Positions 17,350-25,474 of a DNA stretch of 64,000 bases are shown here, piece by piece (within the stretch, counting starts at the first letter, position 1; each line of letters begins with the position of its first letter). The translations under genes were made by a program, and so were the position numbers. The notes below the pieces were generated by a model. That model was given only the letters and a program-made list of their open reading frames with translations, did not search any database and had not been told where the DNA came from. This stretch comes from Actinobacteria bacterium OV450. Lineage in GTDB: Bacteria > Actinomycetota > Actinomycetes > Streptomycetales > Streptomycetaceae. Where the stretch lies: the NCBI GenBank assembly GCA_001298555.1, contig LJCW01000022.1, positions 1 through 64,000 of the forward strand. The letters are read 5' to 3'.

Positions 17350-18333
17350 TCAGCTCACGGCGGCCGGGGAGGATCCGCCGGGGACCAGGAGGCGGGGTTC
17401 GCCCGTGCCGTCCGCCGGGACCGACCAGATGTCGGCGGCTCGCCCTTCGCGTCCCGGCAGGGCGTGCCCGACGGTCCCGTCGTCCAGCCAGGCCGCCTGG
17501 TCGTCGACGCCGCGCGTCTCCGCGAGCGGGTGTTCCCGCAGGTCCGCCAGGTCCAGGACGTACAACCGCCAGGGAGCCGCGGGGTCTTCGGAGACCTTCT
17601 TCTTGAAGGCGACGCGGGTGTCGTCAGGTGACAGGGACGGGCATTCGACGTTCTCGCGCAGGGCCTTCGCCGACCAGTCGTGCAGGTTTCCCTCGACGAG
17701 GTGGGTGCGGCCCTTGGTCGACACCGTGGCGTAGAAGCGGTTGTCGTCCTTGGCGAAGGTCACTCCCCAGTAGTTGACGTCGGGGGCGTGGTAGCGGGTC
17801 CCGTCGATGGTCAGCGGGATCTCCTCCATCGATTTGATCAGGTAGCCGGTGCGCAGGTCGAGGATGGAGGTCCGGGTGGAGAAGGCGGTCGTGGCGTAGG
17901 AGTCGCCGGTCGCGAAGACCGTCCAGGACAGCACGTTGCCGGAGGCGGAGACACGGGCCCGGTTCGGGATGCCGGGTACGGTCACCCGCTGGACCTCCCG
18001 CAGCCGGCGGTCCAGTACGAGGGCCTGGGTGCGGGCCGGGATGCCGGGCAGCTTGCGCAGGCACAGGGCGCGCTCGCCCGCGGCGTGGAAACGCTCGCAG
18101 GCGGGGCCTCCCGGGACGGGCGGCCCGCCGGTGCCGCTCCGACGGACGATCCGGCCGGTGGCCGAGTCCCGGTAGTAGAGCCCCGGTTCGGCCAGGCTGA
18201 AGGATCCCTGCGCGACGGCCGTCGGCAGGTCGCGGTGCCTGGCGTGCAGGACGTAGCCCAGGGAGCCGCCCCCGAGGAGCAGGACGGCGAACACGACGAG
18301 GGCGAGGCGGCGGAGCTGTGGCGGTCGGTTCAC
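17350..18333 (-). CDS. Membrane-anchored TolB-like beta-propeller protein
   Basis: A 327-residue protein with one N-terminal membrane segment (LALVVFAVLLLGGGSLGYVL) and an extracytoplasmic region built of WD40/TolB-like blades: repeated patterns such as NRFYATVSTKGRTHLVEG, LSPDDTRVAFKKK and DIWSVPADGTGEPRLL. No catalytic motif is visible; such domains usually bind proteins or ligands. GTG 18333 overlaps the stop of the MFS gene, so it is the third coupled gene of a trio with the transporter and the phosphoesterase. The longer upstream reading is only the Ala/Pro repeat of the MFS tail in another frame. Confidence 0.7.
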   Translation of the reverse strand: MNRPPQLRRLALVVFAVLLLGGGSLGYVLHARHRDLPTAVAQGSFSLAEPGLYYRDSATGRIVRRSGTGGPPVPGGPACERFHAAGERALCLRKLPGIPARTQALVLDRRLREVQRVTVPGIPNRARVSASGNVLSWTVFATGDSYATTAFSTRTSILDLRTGYLIKSMEEIPLTIDGTRYHAPDVNYWGVTFAKDDNRFYATVSTKGRTHLVEGNLHDWSAKALRENVECPSLSPDDTRVAFKKKVSEDPAAPWRLYVLDLADLREHPLAETRGVDDQAAWLDDGTVGHALPGREGRAADIWSVPADGTGEPRLLVPGGSSPAAVS

Positions 18334-19640
18334 GGTGCCTCCGGGGGGTCGAGGGCGGGCACGGCGGCGGGTGCGGACGCCGGTGCGGGTGCGGGTGCGG
18401 GTGCGGGTGCGGGTGCGGGTGCGGGTGCCGATGCGGGCAGGATGCGCCAGGCGGCCGCAAGCGCCCCGGCGAGTGCGAGCGCCGCGGCCCACAGTGCGGG
18501 TCCCTGCCCCCAGAAGGTCCAGGCGGCCCCGAAGCCCGCGGCGCCCAGCAGCCGGGCCAGCGCCTGCCCGGTCTGGAGCACCGCGAGCCCGCCGGCCCGG
18601 CGGTGCCCGGGCAGTACGGGACCGGCCAGCGCCATCAGGACCCCGTCGGTGGAGGCGTAGAAGGCGCCGAGGAGTGCGGGCACGGCGGCCACGGCGAGCC
18701 CGCCGACGGGAAGCAGCAGCACGGCGTACGCACCGAGCAGCGCGGCGTGTCCGGCGAGGAACGGGAGCCGGCGCCCGGTGCGGTCGGCGATCCGGCCGAC
18801 GGGGACGGCGAGCAGCAGGTATCCGGCGGCGGCGCCGAGCGGCAGCAGCGGGAAGAGGGCGGGCGGCAGGTCGAGGCGGCGCTGGAGGAGCAGGTAGAGG
18901 AAGGAGTCGCCGATGGTGGCGGCTCCGAGCAGGCAGGCGGCGTACAGGATCCGGCGGAAGACCGGATCACGAAGTGCCCCGTGCTGAAGCGGAGTTGACC
19001 GGACCGGTGGTACGGGTGCCGCGGCGGGGACGTACAGGAGGAGCAGGAGCACGCCCAGCAGGCCCGTACAGAAACTGACGGCGAACACGGCGTCGTAGGC
19101 GTCGGCGGTGGCCAACAGTACGGCGAAGGCGGCGAGTGGGCCGAGGAGCGCGCCGGTGGTGTCCATGGCCCGGTGTACGCCGAACGCCCGGCCCAGTGTC
19201 TCGGGCGGTCCGCTGAGGGAGATCATCGCGTCGCGCGGGGCGGTGCGCACGCCCTTGCCGAGGCGGTCGGCGGCGAGCGAGGCGGCGATGCCCGCGGTGG
19301 CGCCGCCGGCGAGGAGCAGCCCCAGCCGGGACAGCGCGGACAGCAGGTAGCCCGCGCCGGCGACGCGCTTGTGGCGGCCACCGCGGTCGGCGAGGCGGCC
19401 GCCGAGCAGGCGCACGAGTGCGGTGGCTCCGTTGAACATGCCGTCCAGGAAGCCGAATTGGAGCGGGGACAGGCCGAGGCCCAGGACGAGGTAGAGCGGC
19501 AGCACGGCGGTGACCATCTCGGAGGAGACGTCCGTGACGAGACTGACCGCGCCCAGCGCGATGACGGTGGCGGGGACGCGCCGCCGGGCCCCGATGGGGC
19601 TCGGCGGCGCGTCCGGGCGGCCGGTGTTGGCCAGGTACAT
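18330..19640 (-). CDS. MFS transporter
   Basis: A 436-residue major facilitator with about twelve hydrophobic segments. The loop 2-3 motif GGRLADRGGRHKR is the MFS signature A, and a related GRIADRTGRRLPF appears in the second half. The sequence (SLVTDVSSEMVTAVLPLYL, LGKGVRTAPRDAMIS) resembles the drug/multisolute exporters annotated in actinobacteria. The C-terminus ends in an Ala-Pro repeat of about 20 residues encoded by GGTGCG hexamers. Its ATG overlaps the phosphoesterase stop by one base (TGATG), so the two are coupled. The substrate is unknown. Confidence 0.85.
   Translation of the reverse strand: MYLANTGRPDAPPSPIGARRRVPATVIALGAVSLVTDVSSEMVTAVLPLYLVLGLGLSPLQFGFLDGMFNGATALVRLLGGRLADRGGRHKRVAGAGYLLSALSRLGLLLAGGATAGIAASLAADRLGKGVRTAPRDAMISLSGPPETLGRAFGVHRAMDTTGALLGPLAAFAVLLATADAYDAVFAVSFCTGLLGVLLLLLYVPAAAPVPPVRSTPLQHGALRDPVFRRILYAACLLGAATIGDSFLYLLLQRRLDLPPALFPLLPLGAAAGYLLLAVPVGRIADRTGRRLPFLAGHAALLGAYAVLLLPVGGLAVAAVPALLGAFYASTDGVLMALAGPVLPGHRRAGGLAVLQTGQALARLLGAAGFGAAWTFWGQGPALWAAALALAGALAAAWRILPASAPAPAPAPAPAPAPAPASAPAAVPALDPPEAP
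18382..18428 (-). repeat. GGTGCG hexamer repeat coding an Ala-Pro tail
   Basis: About eight uninterrupted copies of the hexamer GGTGCG encode the alternating Ala-Pro C-terminus of the MFS transporter. The same hexamers in other frames produce spurious Thr-Arg readings. Confidence 0.85.
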
Positions 19641-20992
19641 CAGTGGCAGCTGTACTTCGGGCTGGTGTCCTTGACCGACCCGTCGGCGGCGACGTAGGTC
19701 CAGCTGTACCCCGCGTCCGTGAAGTCGAGCTTCAGGACCCCGTACTGGCCGCTGATGCGCTTCTGGCTGTTGGGCTGCACCTGCTCGATGGGATAGGGCT
19801 CGGCGCCGCCCATGCCGCCGACGATCTCCACGATCCCGTCGGCGGCCGCCTTGCCGTCGGGGTTCTGCGGGGCGAACCGCTCGTAGTGGTGGTCGTGTCC
19901 GTTCAGGACCAGGTCGGCCTTGGCCGCGTACAGGATCTTCCAGACGGGTTTGGAGACGGGGTCGTTGCCGTGTCCGCCCGAGGAGTACAGCGGGTGGTGC
20001 CAGTAGGCGGCGATGCACTGCTTGCCGTTGGCGGCCAGGTCGGCCTTGAGCCAGTCGATCTGGGCGGCCTGGTCGAAGGCGTTGGAGTCGAGGGCGATGA
20101 AGTGCCAGTTGCCCTCGTCGAAGCTGTAGTAGCTCTTGCCCTGCGGGTAGGCGACGCTCCCGAAGTACGCCTTGTACCCGGCCAGGGAGCCGGCCGGGTC
20201 GTACGTCTCGTGGTTGCCGGGCACGGGGTGGGTCTTGGCCTTGAAGGCGCCCCAGCTCTTGTCGTAGTAGGCGCGGAAGTCGGCTGTCCGGGCGTCGTCG
20301 TACTGGTTGTCGCCCATCGTGAGGTAGAACTTGGGGTCGATCCGGCGGGCCAGGTCGGCGGTCTTCGGGTGTGCACAGCCGCTGTCGGAGGCCGTGCACT
20401 GCGCGGCGATGTCACCGGCCGCGACGACGGTGAAGGCGCCGCCGCCGGGGGGCGGGCCGCCGTCCACGGTGCCGTACACCTCGGCCTCGAAGAGGGAGTA
20501 GCCGTACGCCGTCCCGCGCGCGGTGCCGTACACGCGCAGGTACCTGCCCTTGCCGGAGAGGCCGGTGAGGTCGTCGGTGCCGCCGTTGCCGGCCTTCTCC
20601 TCGGCGATCCTGTTCCAGGTGGCGCCGTCGGTGGAGACCTCTATGCGGTAGGCCTTGGCGTAGGCGGACTCCCAGGTCAGCTTGACGCGGGAGACGGTGG
20701 CGGCGGCCCCGAGGTCGACGCGGATCCACTGCGGGTCCCTGCCCTCGGCGCTGGCCCAGCGGGTCGAGGCGGAGCCGTCGAAGGCGTTGGCGGCGCCGAG
20801 CGAGGAGCTCTCCGTGGAGGAGGCGGTGGCGGGCTTGCCGCGCGAGATGAGCGGGTCCTCCGCGGCCCCTGCCCGGCCGGGCCAGGCGAGGAGGAGCCCG
20901 GCGACCAGTGCGAGGACCGCGGTCACGACGAGGAGGACGGGCCGAAGCCGACTGCTGGTGGGGGTTGGCGGGGTGGAGGCGTACAGGTGCAT
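19640..20992 (-). CDS. Secreted metallophosphoesterase with N-terminal discoidin domain
   Basis: A 450-residue exported enzyme. Residues 1-44 are a long signal sequence (LRPVLLVVTAVLALVAGLLLAW, cleavage near AGAAED). Residues 47-170 are an F5/8-type C (discoidin) carbohydrate-binding domain: TASSTESSSLGAANAFDGSASTRWAS and PQWIRVDLG. The rest is a purple-acid-type metallophosphoesterase with ligands in GDIAAQC, GDNQYDD, GNHET, WHHPLY and GHDHHYERF. It probably hydrolyses phosphate esters outside the cell while bound to a glycan. AAGGAG precedes ATG 20992. It leads a coupled trio with the MFS and beta-propeller genes. Confidence 0.9.
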   Translation of the reverse strand: MHLYASTPPTPTSSRLRPVLLVVTAVLALVAGLLLAWPGRAGAAEDPLISRGKPATASSTESSSLGAANAFDGSASTRWASAEGRDPQWIRVDLGAAATVSRVKLTWESAYAKAYRIEVSTDGATWNRIAEEKAGNGGTDDLTGLSGKGRYLRVYGTARGTAYGYSLFEAEVYGTVDGGPPPGGGAFTVVAAGDIAAQCTASDSGCAHPKTADLARRIDPKFYLTMGDNQYDDARTADFRAYYDKSWGAFKAKTHPVPGNHETYDPAGSLAGYKAYFGSVAYPQGKSYYSFDEGNWHFIALDSNAFDQAAQIDWLKADLAANGKQCIAAYWHHPLYSSGGHGNDPVSKPVWKILYAAKADLVLNGHDHHYERFAPQNPDGKAAADGIVEIVGGMGGAEPYPIEQVQPNSQKRISGQYGVLKLDFTDAGYSWTYVAADGSVKDTSPKYSCH

Positions 20993-21171
20993 GCCTGGAC
21001 TCCTTGGCCTGGGGGCGGCGAGAGCTGGACACCGGTGCGGAAGACGCCACCCCCGGACCATCGGGGCGAGCAGGGGACGGCGTCACGGCGGCCGGGTCAG
21101 AGCTCTCACTGAGCACGTCATGCCCATGACACTAGGCACCGCGCCAAGCCGCCGTCGGGGAGCGTAGCGGA

Positions 21172-21186
21172 TAGGAAAGTTTCCTA
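21172..21186. promoter_or_regulatory. TAGGAAAG palindrome upstream of the phosphoesterase operon
   Basis: TAGGAAAGTTTCCTA is a perfect 15-base inverted repeat, 180 bases before the phosphoesterase start. Similar AGGAAASTTTCCT elements precede secreted glycosidase genes in Streptomyces, where a ROK-family repressor (CsnR for chitosanase) is known to bind. Which gene it controls here is inference. Confidence 0.55.
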
Positions 21187-21248
21187 CCAGTGGTCCTGCA
21201 AGGGGGACATGACGGGCGGTCAGGGCGAGGGACTGCGGCTCGGACCGG

Positions 21249-22718
21249 TCACCGGGTGGAGAAGGTGCCGCTGTACACGTCCGTGCGGTTGCCGGGTGCG
21301 CCGGAGTGGGTTTCGGTCAGTACCGCCCGCACCCCCTTGCCGTCCGCCACCAGGCCCTGGTAGTCGCCGAGGAAGTACCCCCCGGCGAACGGCGCCTGCA
21401 GCCAGTCGAAGACGCGCGAGATCCGTCGTTCGGTCCGGCGCTCCAGGTCTCCGTGCGGCAACGTGGCCAGCTGGTAGGCGGTGGGCAGGGTGGTGGTGTC
21501 GCCCGGCTCGAGGAAGCGCAGGTCGTAGTAGGTGAGCGCGACCGTGCCCCGCTCGTCGACCGCGAGGGACGGGGAGAAGGCCGGCACGCTCTTCGGGCTG
21601 ATCAGCTCCGGGCTCCCCCAGGTACGGCCCCCGTCGGTGGAGCGCACCAGCTGGATCGAGTCGAACCTGCCGCCGGAGAAGTCCGCGCCCTCGTAGGCCA
21701 TGTACAGCGTGCCCGTCTTCGGGTCGACGGCCGGGCTGGGCAGGGTGGACGCGGCGCGCAGCAGCTTCGTCGGGTCGTTCGGGTCGACTTCCGGTACGGA
21801 GGTGTCCCGGGCCACGGTGACCGGGGTGCTCCAGGTCGCTCCGGCGTCGGTCGAGGTGACCATCGCGTAGTGGGCTTCGGCGACCGCGCTCAGGTCCTCG
21901 GTGTGGGTGATCTGGTCGAAGAAGTCGTACAGGGTGCCGGTGCGCCGGTCGACGACGATCTGGTGGCCGATGGTCTGCGTGTTGGGCACGGCGCTGGTGT
22001 CGACGAACGACCGGGCCCGGCTCCAGGTGCGGCCGCCGTCTCGGGTGATCGAGATGTAACCCGGTCCGTCGAGGGAGCCGGGGCCGGGCGGGTCGTTGTC
22101 GAGGCGGTCCCAGACCTGGTAGGCGGTGCCCTTGCGGACCGGGTCGGCGGTGAGGGAGGGCTTGTCGTTGAAGAACGGCTCTTCGTCGACGTGCGTGGTG
22201 GTGAGCTGGTGCCAGGTGCGGCCGCCGTCACGGGACGTGGCGGTCAGGAGGGCGCTGCGCGTGCTCCGGGTGAAGTCGACGCCCTCCCCGCCGGCGTAGA
22301 CGGTACCGTCCGGTCCGGTGCTCACCCAGGGGTCGGTGGCGCGTTCGAAGTCCGCGCCGCCCGGCGCGCAGAGGCTGAACGGCAGCGTGCTCCGGTGGAA
22401 GGTGCGGCCGTCGGTGGTCCAGCCGGCGACCAGGCCACGGGCGGCGCCGTCGTTCCAGCGGTCCTGCTGGAACACGGTGACCACGCGCCGGGGGTCGCGC
22501 GGATCGACGGACAGGTACGGCTCGACCTCGGTGCCCGGGTAGACGATGCTGTCGGGGCCCCTCACGCCGATGGTGCAGTCGGCGTACGGGTCGCCGTGGG
22601 ACACCCTGGTCAGCGGTGCGCCGTCGTGGCCCCCGTCCGCCGCGGCCGCAGTCGCGCCGGTGACCGTGGTGAGCAGGAGCGCGGCCGCGGCGGCGGACAC
22701 GGGCAGGAAGGCGCGCAT
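21249..22718 (-). CDS. Secreted sialidase-fold (BNR repeat) protein
   Basis: A 489-residue exported protein with a signal peptide (LPVSAAAAALLLTTVTGATA-A). It carries at least four Asp-box repeats: SRDGGRTW, TRDGGRTW, STDAGATW and STDGGRTW, which mark the turns of a six-blade sialidase/BNR propeller. Exo-alpha-sialidases also need an arginine triad, a Tyr and a Glu; I cannot place these confidently, so it may instead be a non-catalytic BNR propeller. GGAGGAG sits before ATG 22718. It is a monocistronic gene between the phosphoesterase operon and a divergent phosphatase. Confidence 0.8.
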   Translation of the reverse strand: MRAFLPVSAAAAALLLTTVTGATAAAADGGHDGAPLTRVSHGDPYADCTIGVRGPDSIVYPGTEVEPYLSVDPRDPRRVVTVFQQDRWNDGAARGLVAGWTTDGRTFHRSTLPFSLCAPGGADFERATDPWVSTGPDGTVYAGGEGVDFTRSTRSALLTATSRDGGRTWHQLTTTHVDEEPFFNDKPSLTADPVRKGTAYQVWDRLDNDPPGPGSLDGPGYISITRDGGRTWSRARSFVDTSAVPNTQTIGHQIVVDRRTGTLYDFFDQITHTEDLSAVAEAHYAMVTSTDAGATWSTPVTVARDTSVPEVDPNDPTKLLRAASTLPSPAVDPKTGTLYMAYEGADFSGGRFDSIQLVRSTDGGRTWGSPELISPKSVPAFSPSLAVDERGTVALTYYDLRFLEPGDTTTLPTAYQLATLPHGDLERRTERRISRVFDWLQAPFAGGYFLGDYQGLVADGKGVRAVLTETHSGAPGNRTDVYSGTFSTR

Positions 22719-23175
22719 GCGGGATCTCCTCCGGACCTCGGCGGGCGGGCTGCGGGCCGCCGCCGGGGCGGTGTGGGGGTTGGCGTGACCGGTGTGGCTA
22801 GGTGTGGCCGGCGTGGCTCGCGGAGGATGACCGGGACACGGGGTGGGACGACTCCACTTGATCCTTTTCGGCGCCGGGGCCGGTGCCCTTGATGGGCCGA
22901 ACGTGCGTCAGGACGCGGCCACCGTCCGGCGCCCCGCCGGCCTGACCGGGCCCGCCGGAGCCCGGGCGTCGCCCACTTGCCGATGCGGGCGGCCACGTTG
23001 CCGGGACGGCGGCCGCCGTCCCGCCCCGTTCGGCGGGCAGCACGGCCGCGCGCCGAACGGGGTGCTTTTCGGCGAAGCCGACGGCGCCGCCCGTGCGCCT
23101 CACCTCGGCCGCCCGCACCAGTGCCGATGCTCCTGTCGTGGACCCCACGGACGGCACCGAGCTCTGGGCGGCGGC
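22719..23175. other. Divergent intergenic region, no gene seen
   Basis: A 457-base gap between two divergent genes. Open frames spanning it have proline/arginine-rich compositions of antisense type and no ribosome sites. Promoters for both neighbours must lie here, but I could not identify convincing -35/-10 pairs. Confidence 0.5.
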
Positions 23176-24402
23176 ATGGCGGAGGCGGCAATCAACTACG
23201 CAGCGGTGTTCGGGGCGCTGCCCGGCATGGTCGCGCTCCTGACTCCCGATCTGAAGTACGCCGACGTGAACGACGACTTCACCCGCCTGACGGGACGCAC
23301 CCGCGAGCAGCTGGTGGGCCGCTACCTGTTCGACGTGTTCCCCGACAACCCGAACGACGCCTCGGCGACCGGCGTCCGGAACCTGAAGGCGTCGCTCGAG
23401 CGGGTGCTCACCACCGGCGAACGGGACACCATGGCGCTGCAGCGCTACGACGTGGAGTCCGCGGAGCGGCCCGGCCAGTGGGAGGAGCGGTACTGGAGCC
23501 CCGTCAACGCCCCCGTCGTCGACGCGGACGGCCGGGTGGTACTGCTGGTCCACCGCGTCGAGGAGGTCACCGCGCTGATCAAGGCCCGCCGGGGAGCCGG
23601 AGGCGGCCAGACCCGCGTCCTGGAGGCCGAGCTCTACACTCGTGCAAGGGAACTGCAGGAACTCAACGAGCGCCTGCGCGAGGCCCACGCCCGCGAGCGC
23701 GAGGTCGCCCTCGCCCTCCAGGAAGTGATGCTCCCGGCGCCCGGAGGGGTGGGACATCACCGCGCCGCCGTGCGCTACCGGCCGGCCGTCGGCTCCCTCA
23801 ACGTCTGCGGCGACTGGTACGACCTCGTCGACCTGCCCGGTGACCGCATCGGCGTGGCCGTCGGCGACGTCGTCGGCCACGGCCTGCAGGCCGCCGGCGT
23901 CATGGGGCTGCTCCGCAGTGCCCTCAGCGCCGCCTCCCGTGTGGCCGAGGGCCCCGCCCAGGCCCTGGAGGTGCTCGGTCTGTACGCCCGCTCCGTCGAG
24001 GGAGCCGAGAGCGCCACCGCGGTCGAGACGTGTGTCGACTGGGACACCCACACCATCACGTACAGCAGCGCAGGCCATCCCCCGCCCGCCCTCCTGCGCA
24101 CCGAAGGCACCGTCGAATTCCTCGACCAGGCCACCGACCCCCCGCTCGGCGCCCGCCCCGACCACGTCCCCCGCCCCCAGGCCACCGTCGCCTTCACCGA
24201 GGGCGACACCCTCGTCCTCTACACCGACGGGCTGATCGAGCGCCGCCGCGAGGACATCGACGTCGGCCTCGCCCGCCTCGCCGACTCCCTCGTCCGGCAC
24301 CGTACGGCCGCTCCCGAACACCTCGCCGACGCCGTCCTGCTGGAGCTCCTCCCGCCCGCGGGCGCGACCGACGACGCCGCACTCGTCATCGTCCGGCTCT
24401 GA
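23176..24402 (+). CDS. PAS-domain SpoIIE/RsbU-type serine phosphatase
   Basis: A 408-residue signalling phosphatase. Residues 5-125 form a PAS domain (AVFGALPGMVALLTPDLKYADVNDDFTRLTGRTREQL). A coiled-coil linker follows (ELYTRARELQELNERLREAHAREREVALALQ). Residues 185-408 are a PP2C_SIG phosphatase: GDWYDLVDLPGDRIGVAVGDVVGHGLQAA, YSSAGHPPPALL, LVLYTDGLIERR and a final DDAALVIVRL, with the metal-binding aspartates in place. The family dephosphorylates anti-anti-sigma factors, releasing a sigma factor on a PAS-sensed signal. Start ATG 23176 was chosen because upstream sequence is not PAS-like. Confidence 0.9.
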   Translation: MAEAAINYAAVFGALPGMVALLTPDLKYADVNDDFTRLTGRTREQLVGRYLFDVFPDNPNDASATGVRNLKASLERVLTTGERDTMALQRYDVESAERPGQWEERYWSPVNAPVVDADGRVVLLVHRVEEVTALIKARRGAGGGQTRVLEAELYTRARELQELNERLREAHAREREVALALQEVMLPAPGGVGHHRAAVRYRPAVGSLNVCGDWYDLVDLPGDRIGVAVGDVVGHGLQAAGVMGLLRSALSAASRVAEGPAQALEVLGLYARSVEGAESATAVETCVDWDTHTITYSSAGHPPPALLRTEGTVEFLDQATDPPLGARPDHVPRPQATVAFTEGDTLVLYTDGLIERRREDIDVGLARLADSLVRHRTAAPEHLADAVLLELLPPAGATDDAALVIVRL

Positions 24403-24427
24403 CGGGCCGCCCGGGAACCAGCCCCGG

Positions 24428-25336
24428 TCAGGGCCGGGGCGGGTGCGTGGCGAGCCAGTGGTGTGCGATGCGTTCGCGGGTGGTGACCCACGCGCCGCCG
24501 AGCTGTGCGACGTGCCGCAGGAAGCCGTCGAGCGCGCGGATCCGGCCGGGCCGGCCGGTGATCCGGCAGTGCAGGCCGACGCTCATCATGCGGGGGCGGT
24601 CGGCGCCCTCGGCGTGCAGGGTGTCGAAGGTGTCCACGAGGTAGGTGAGCATGTCGTCGGCCGTCGTGAACCCGTGCACGATCAGGAACTTGAAGTCGTT
24701 CGCGTCGAGGCTGTACGGGAGCACGAGGTGCGGGTGCCCGGCCGCCTCCACGTAGAACGGCAGATCGTCCGAGTAGTCGTCGGAGTCGTAGAGGAAACCG
24801 CCCTCCTCGGCCACCAGGCGCCGCGTGTGGGGACTCGTGCGGCCGGTGTACCAGCCGACCGGCCGGCGCCCGACGAGCCTCTCGATCGTCGCGGTCGCGT
24901 ACGCGATGTCGGCGCGCTCGACGTCCTCGGGCACGTGCCGGTGGTCGATCCACCGCCGGCCGTGGCCGGCGACCTCCCACCCGGCGGCGCCCATCGCGCG
25001 TGCCGCGTCGGGGTTGCGCTCCAGCGCCTGCGCCACGGCGTACACCGTCAGGGGCGCCCCGTGCGCGGCGAGCGTGCGGTGGATGCGCCAGAACCCGGCG
25101 CGCGCCCCGTAGGCGTACAGCGACTCGGCGTTCAGATCGCGCCCGCCCACCACGGGCGGGGCGCCCACGATCTCGTGGAGGTAGTCCTCCGAGGCCGGAT
25201 CGCCCTCCAGTACGTTGCGCTCGCCGCCCTCTTCGTAGTTGAGGACGAGGCTCACGGCGACCCGGGCACCGCCGGGCCAGGCGGCATGCGGTGGCTCGGC
25301 ACCGTATCCGACGAGATCACGCTGATGCCCGGACAC
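24428..25336 (-). CDS. PuuE-type polysaccharide deacetylase-fold protein (allantoinase-like)
   Basis: A 302-residue NodB-fold enzyme. The N-terminal DLVGYGAEPPHAAWPGGARVAVSLVLNYEEGGE matches the PuuE (cofactor-independent allantoinase) group rather than classical chitin deacetylases. Other conserved parts are the GHGRRWIDHR segment and the SVGLHCRITGRPGR block near the C-terminus. PuuE opens allantoin to allantoate in purine breakdown. I prefer GTG 25336; a GTG at 25381 is possible. No ureide or urate genes are adjacent, so the pathway role is family-based only. It converges with the phosphatase gene. Confidence 0.8.
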   Translation of the reverse strand: MSGHQRDLVGYGAEPPHAAWPGGARVAVSLVLNYEEGGERNVLEGDPASEDYLHEIVGAPPVVGGRDLNAESLYAYGARAGFWRIHRTLAAHGAPLTVYAVAQALERNPDAARAMGAAGWEVAGHGRRWIDHRHVPEDVERADIAYATATIERLVGRRPVGWYTGRTSPHTRRLVAEEGGFLYDSDDYSDDLPFYVEAAGHPHLVLPYSLDANDFKFLIVHGFTTADDMLTYLVDTFDTLHAEGADRPRMMSVGLHCRITGRPGRIRALDGFLRHVAQLGGAWVTTRERIAHHWLATHPPRP

Positions 25337-25414
25337 GGCCCGGACTCTACCGTCGGCCCGACGGCGACCGCCGCAGGCCACGCCCGCGCGTTCCGTTGCC
25401 GGGCTGTACGCAGG

Positions 25415-25453
25415 CGGCCCCGGGCCGCAGCTTCGTGCTGCGGCCCGGGGCCG
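25415..25453. terminator. Terminator hairpin downstream of the YhgE/Pip gene
   Basis: Perfect 17-base arms (CGGCCCCGGGCCGCAGC and complement) with a TTCGT loop lie 22 bases beyond the stop of the minus-strand membrane protein gene. It also insulates the deacetylase gene downstream. Confidence 0.88.
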
Positions 25454-25474
25454 TTGGGAGGGGGAGCCGGCCGC

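Noticed and set aside
17350..18492. Thr-Arg repeat N-terminus on the beta-propeller gene
   Set aside because: It is the Ala-Pro hexamer repeat of the MFS gene in another frame; the real start is GTG 18333.
22843..23175. Extended start of the PAS phosphatase
   Set aside because: The added residues are Arg/Pro-rich and not PAS-like; ATG 23176 fits the domain.
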